Source of the DNA: Pedobacter sp. UBA1951
GTDB lineage: Bacteria; Bacteroidota; Bacteroidia; Sphingobacteriales; Sphingobacteriaceae
DNA: 5,557 nt
Direction of reading: 5' to 3'
Assembly (NCBI GenBank): GCA_002336465.1
Contig: DDEP01000177.1
Location: forward strand, 1 to 5,557
A program made the position numbers and the translations under genes. This document shows, piece after piece, positions 5,514 to 5,557 of this stretch (position 1 is the first letter of the stretch; each line of letters opens with the position of its first letter). The notes beneath the pieces are model-generated. The model had not been told where the DNA came from, did no database searches, and saw only the letters and a list, made by a program, of their open reading frames with translations.

Positions 5514-5557
5514 AGATGCTGAAACAACTTGCCCCGAATTCACTTCGGGAAGTTCAG
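5514..5557 (-). repeat. REP-like palindrome, long form, cut by the window end
   Basis: This matches positions 2-45 at 42 of 44 bases and continues past the window edge. The inner stem CCCGAA/TTCGGG is perfect here, while the left-end copy has one mismatch. It has the same orientation as the left-end copy, so the two form direct repeats about 5.5 kb apart around the whole peptidase cluster. Confidence 0.75.

Overview
The window is most likely a chromosomal fragment from a member of the Bacteroidota, probably Sphingobacteriaceae (Pedobacter-like). The grounds are the AT-rich composition, coding starts without Shine-Dalgarno sequences but with A-rich leaders, TldD-type proteins with twin-arginine-like leaders, and intergenic palindromes of the 'CGTCATCCTGAA...TTCAGGATC' type. 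The taxonomic call is inferred from style, not from a marker gene.

All three genes lie on the minus strand and are read from right to left. The order of transcription is a TldD-like metallopeptidase (5233 to 3599), a TldE/PmbA-like protein without the zinc motif (3596 to 2280), and a second TldD-like metallopeptidase (1974 to 334). The first two are separated by only 2 bp and are surely co-transcribed. The third follows a 305-bp spacer packed with repeats. The two TldD-like proteins are about 70% identical by hand alignment and arose by duplication.

In the known family, TldD and TldE assemble into a proteolytic complex. TldD brings the HExxxH zinc site and TldE is a non-catalytic partner. 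This locus encodes two alternative catalytic subunits and one partner. Three points are unusual. Both TldD-like proteins carry export-type N-termini but the TldE-like protein does not. Both begin at TTG. Both have Asp where, from memory, the family carries the Cys that completes the zinc site.

Non-coding layout: 1-53 is a dispersed palindromic repeat. 54-333 has no gene and holds a cluster of palindromes downstream of the last gene. 1975-2279 holds a 14-bp inverted repeat enclosing two more palindromes and a 14-unit heptamer array. 5234-5557 holds the upstream region with a weak promoter candidate, a short direct repeat and two more dispersed palindromes. The copies at the two window ends have the same orientation and match at 42 of 44 bases. 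I see no tRNA, rRNA, CRISPR array, transposase or RiPP precursor gene.
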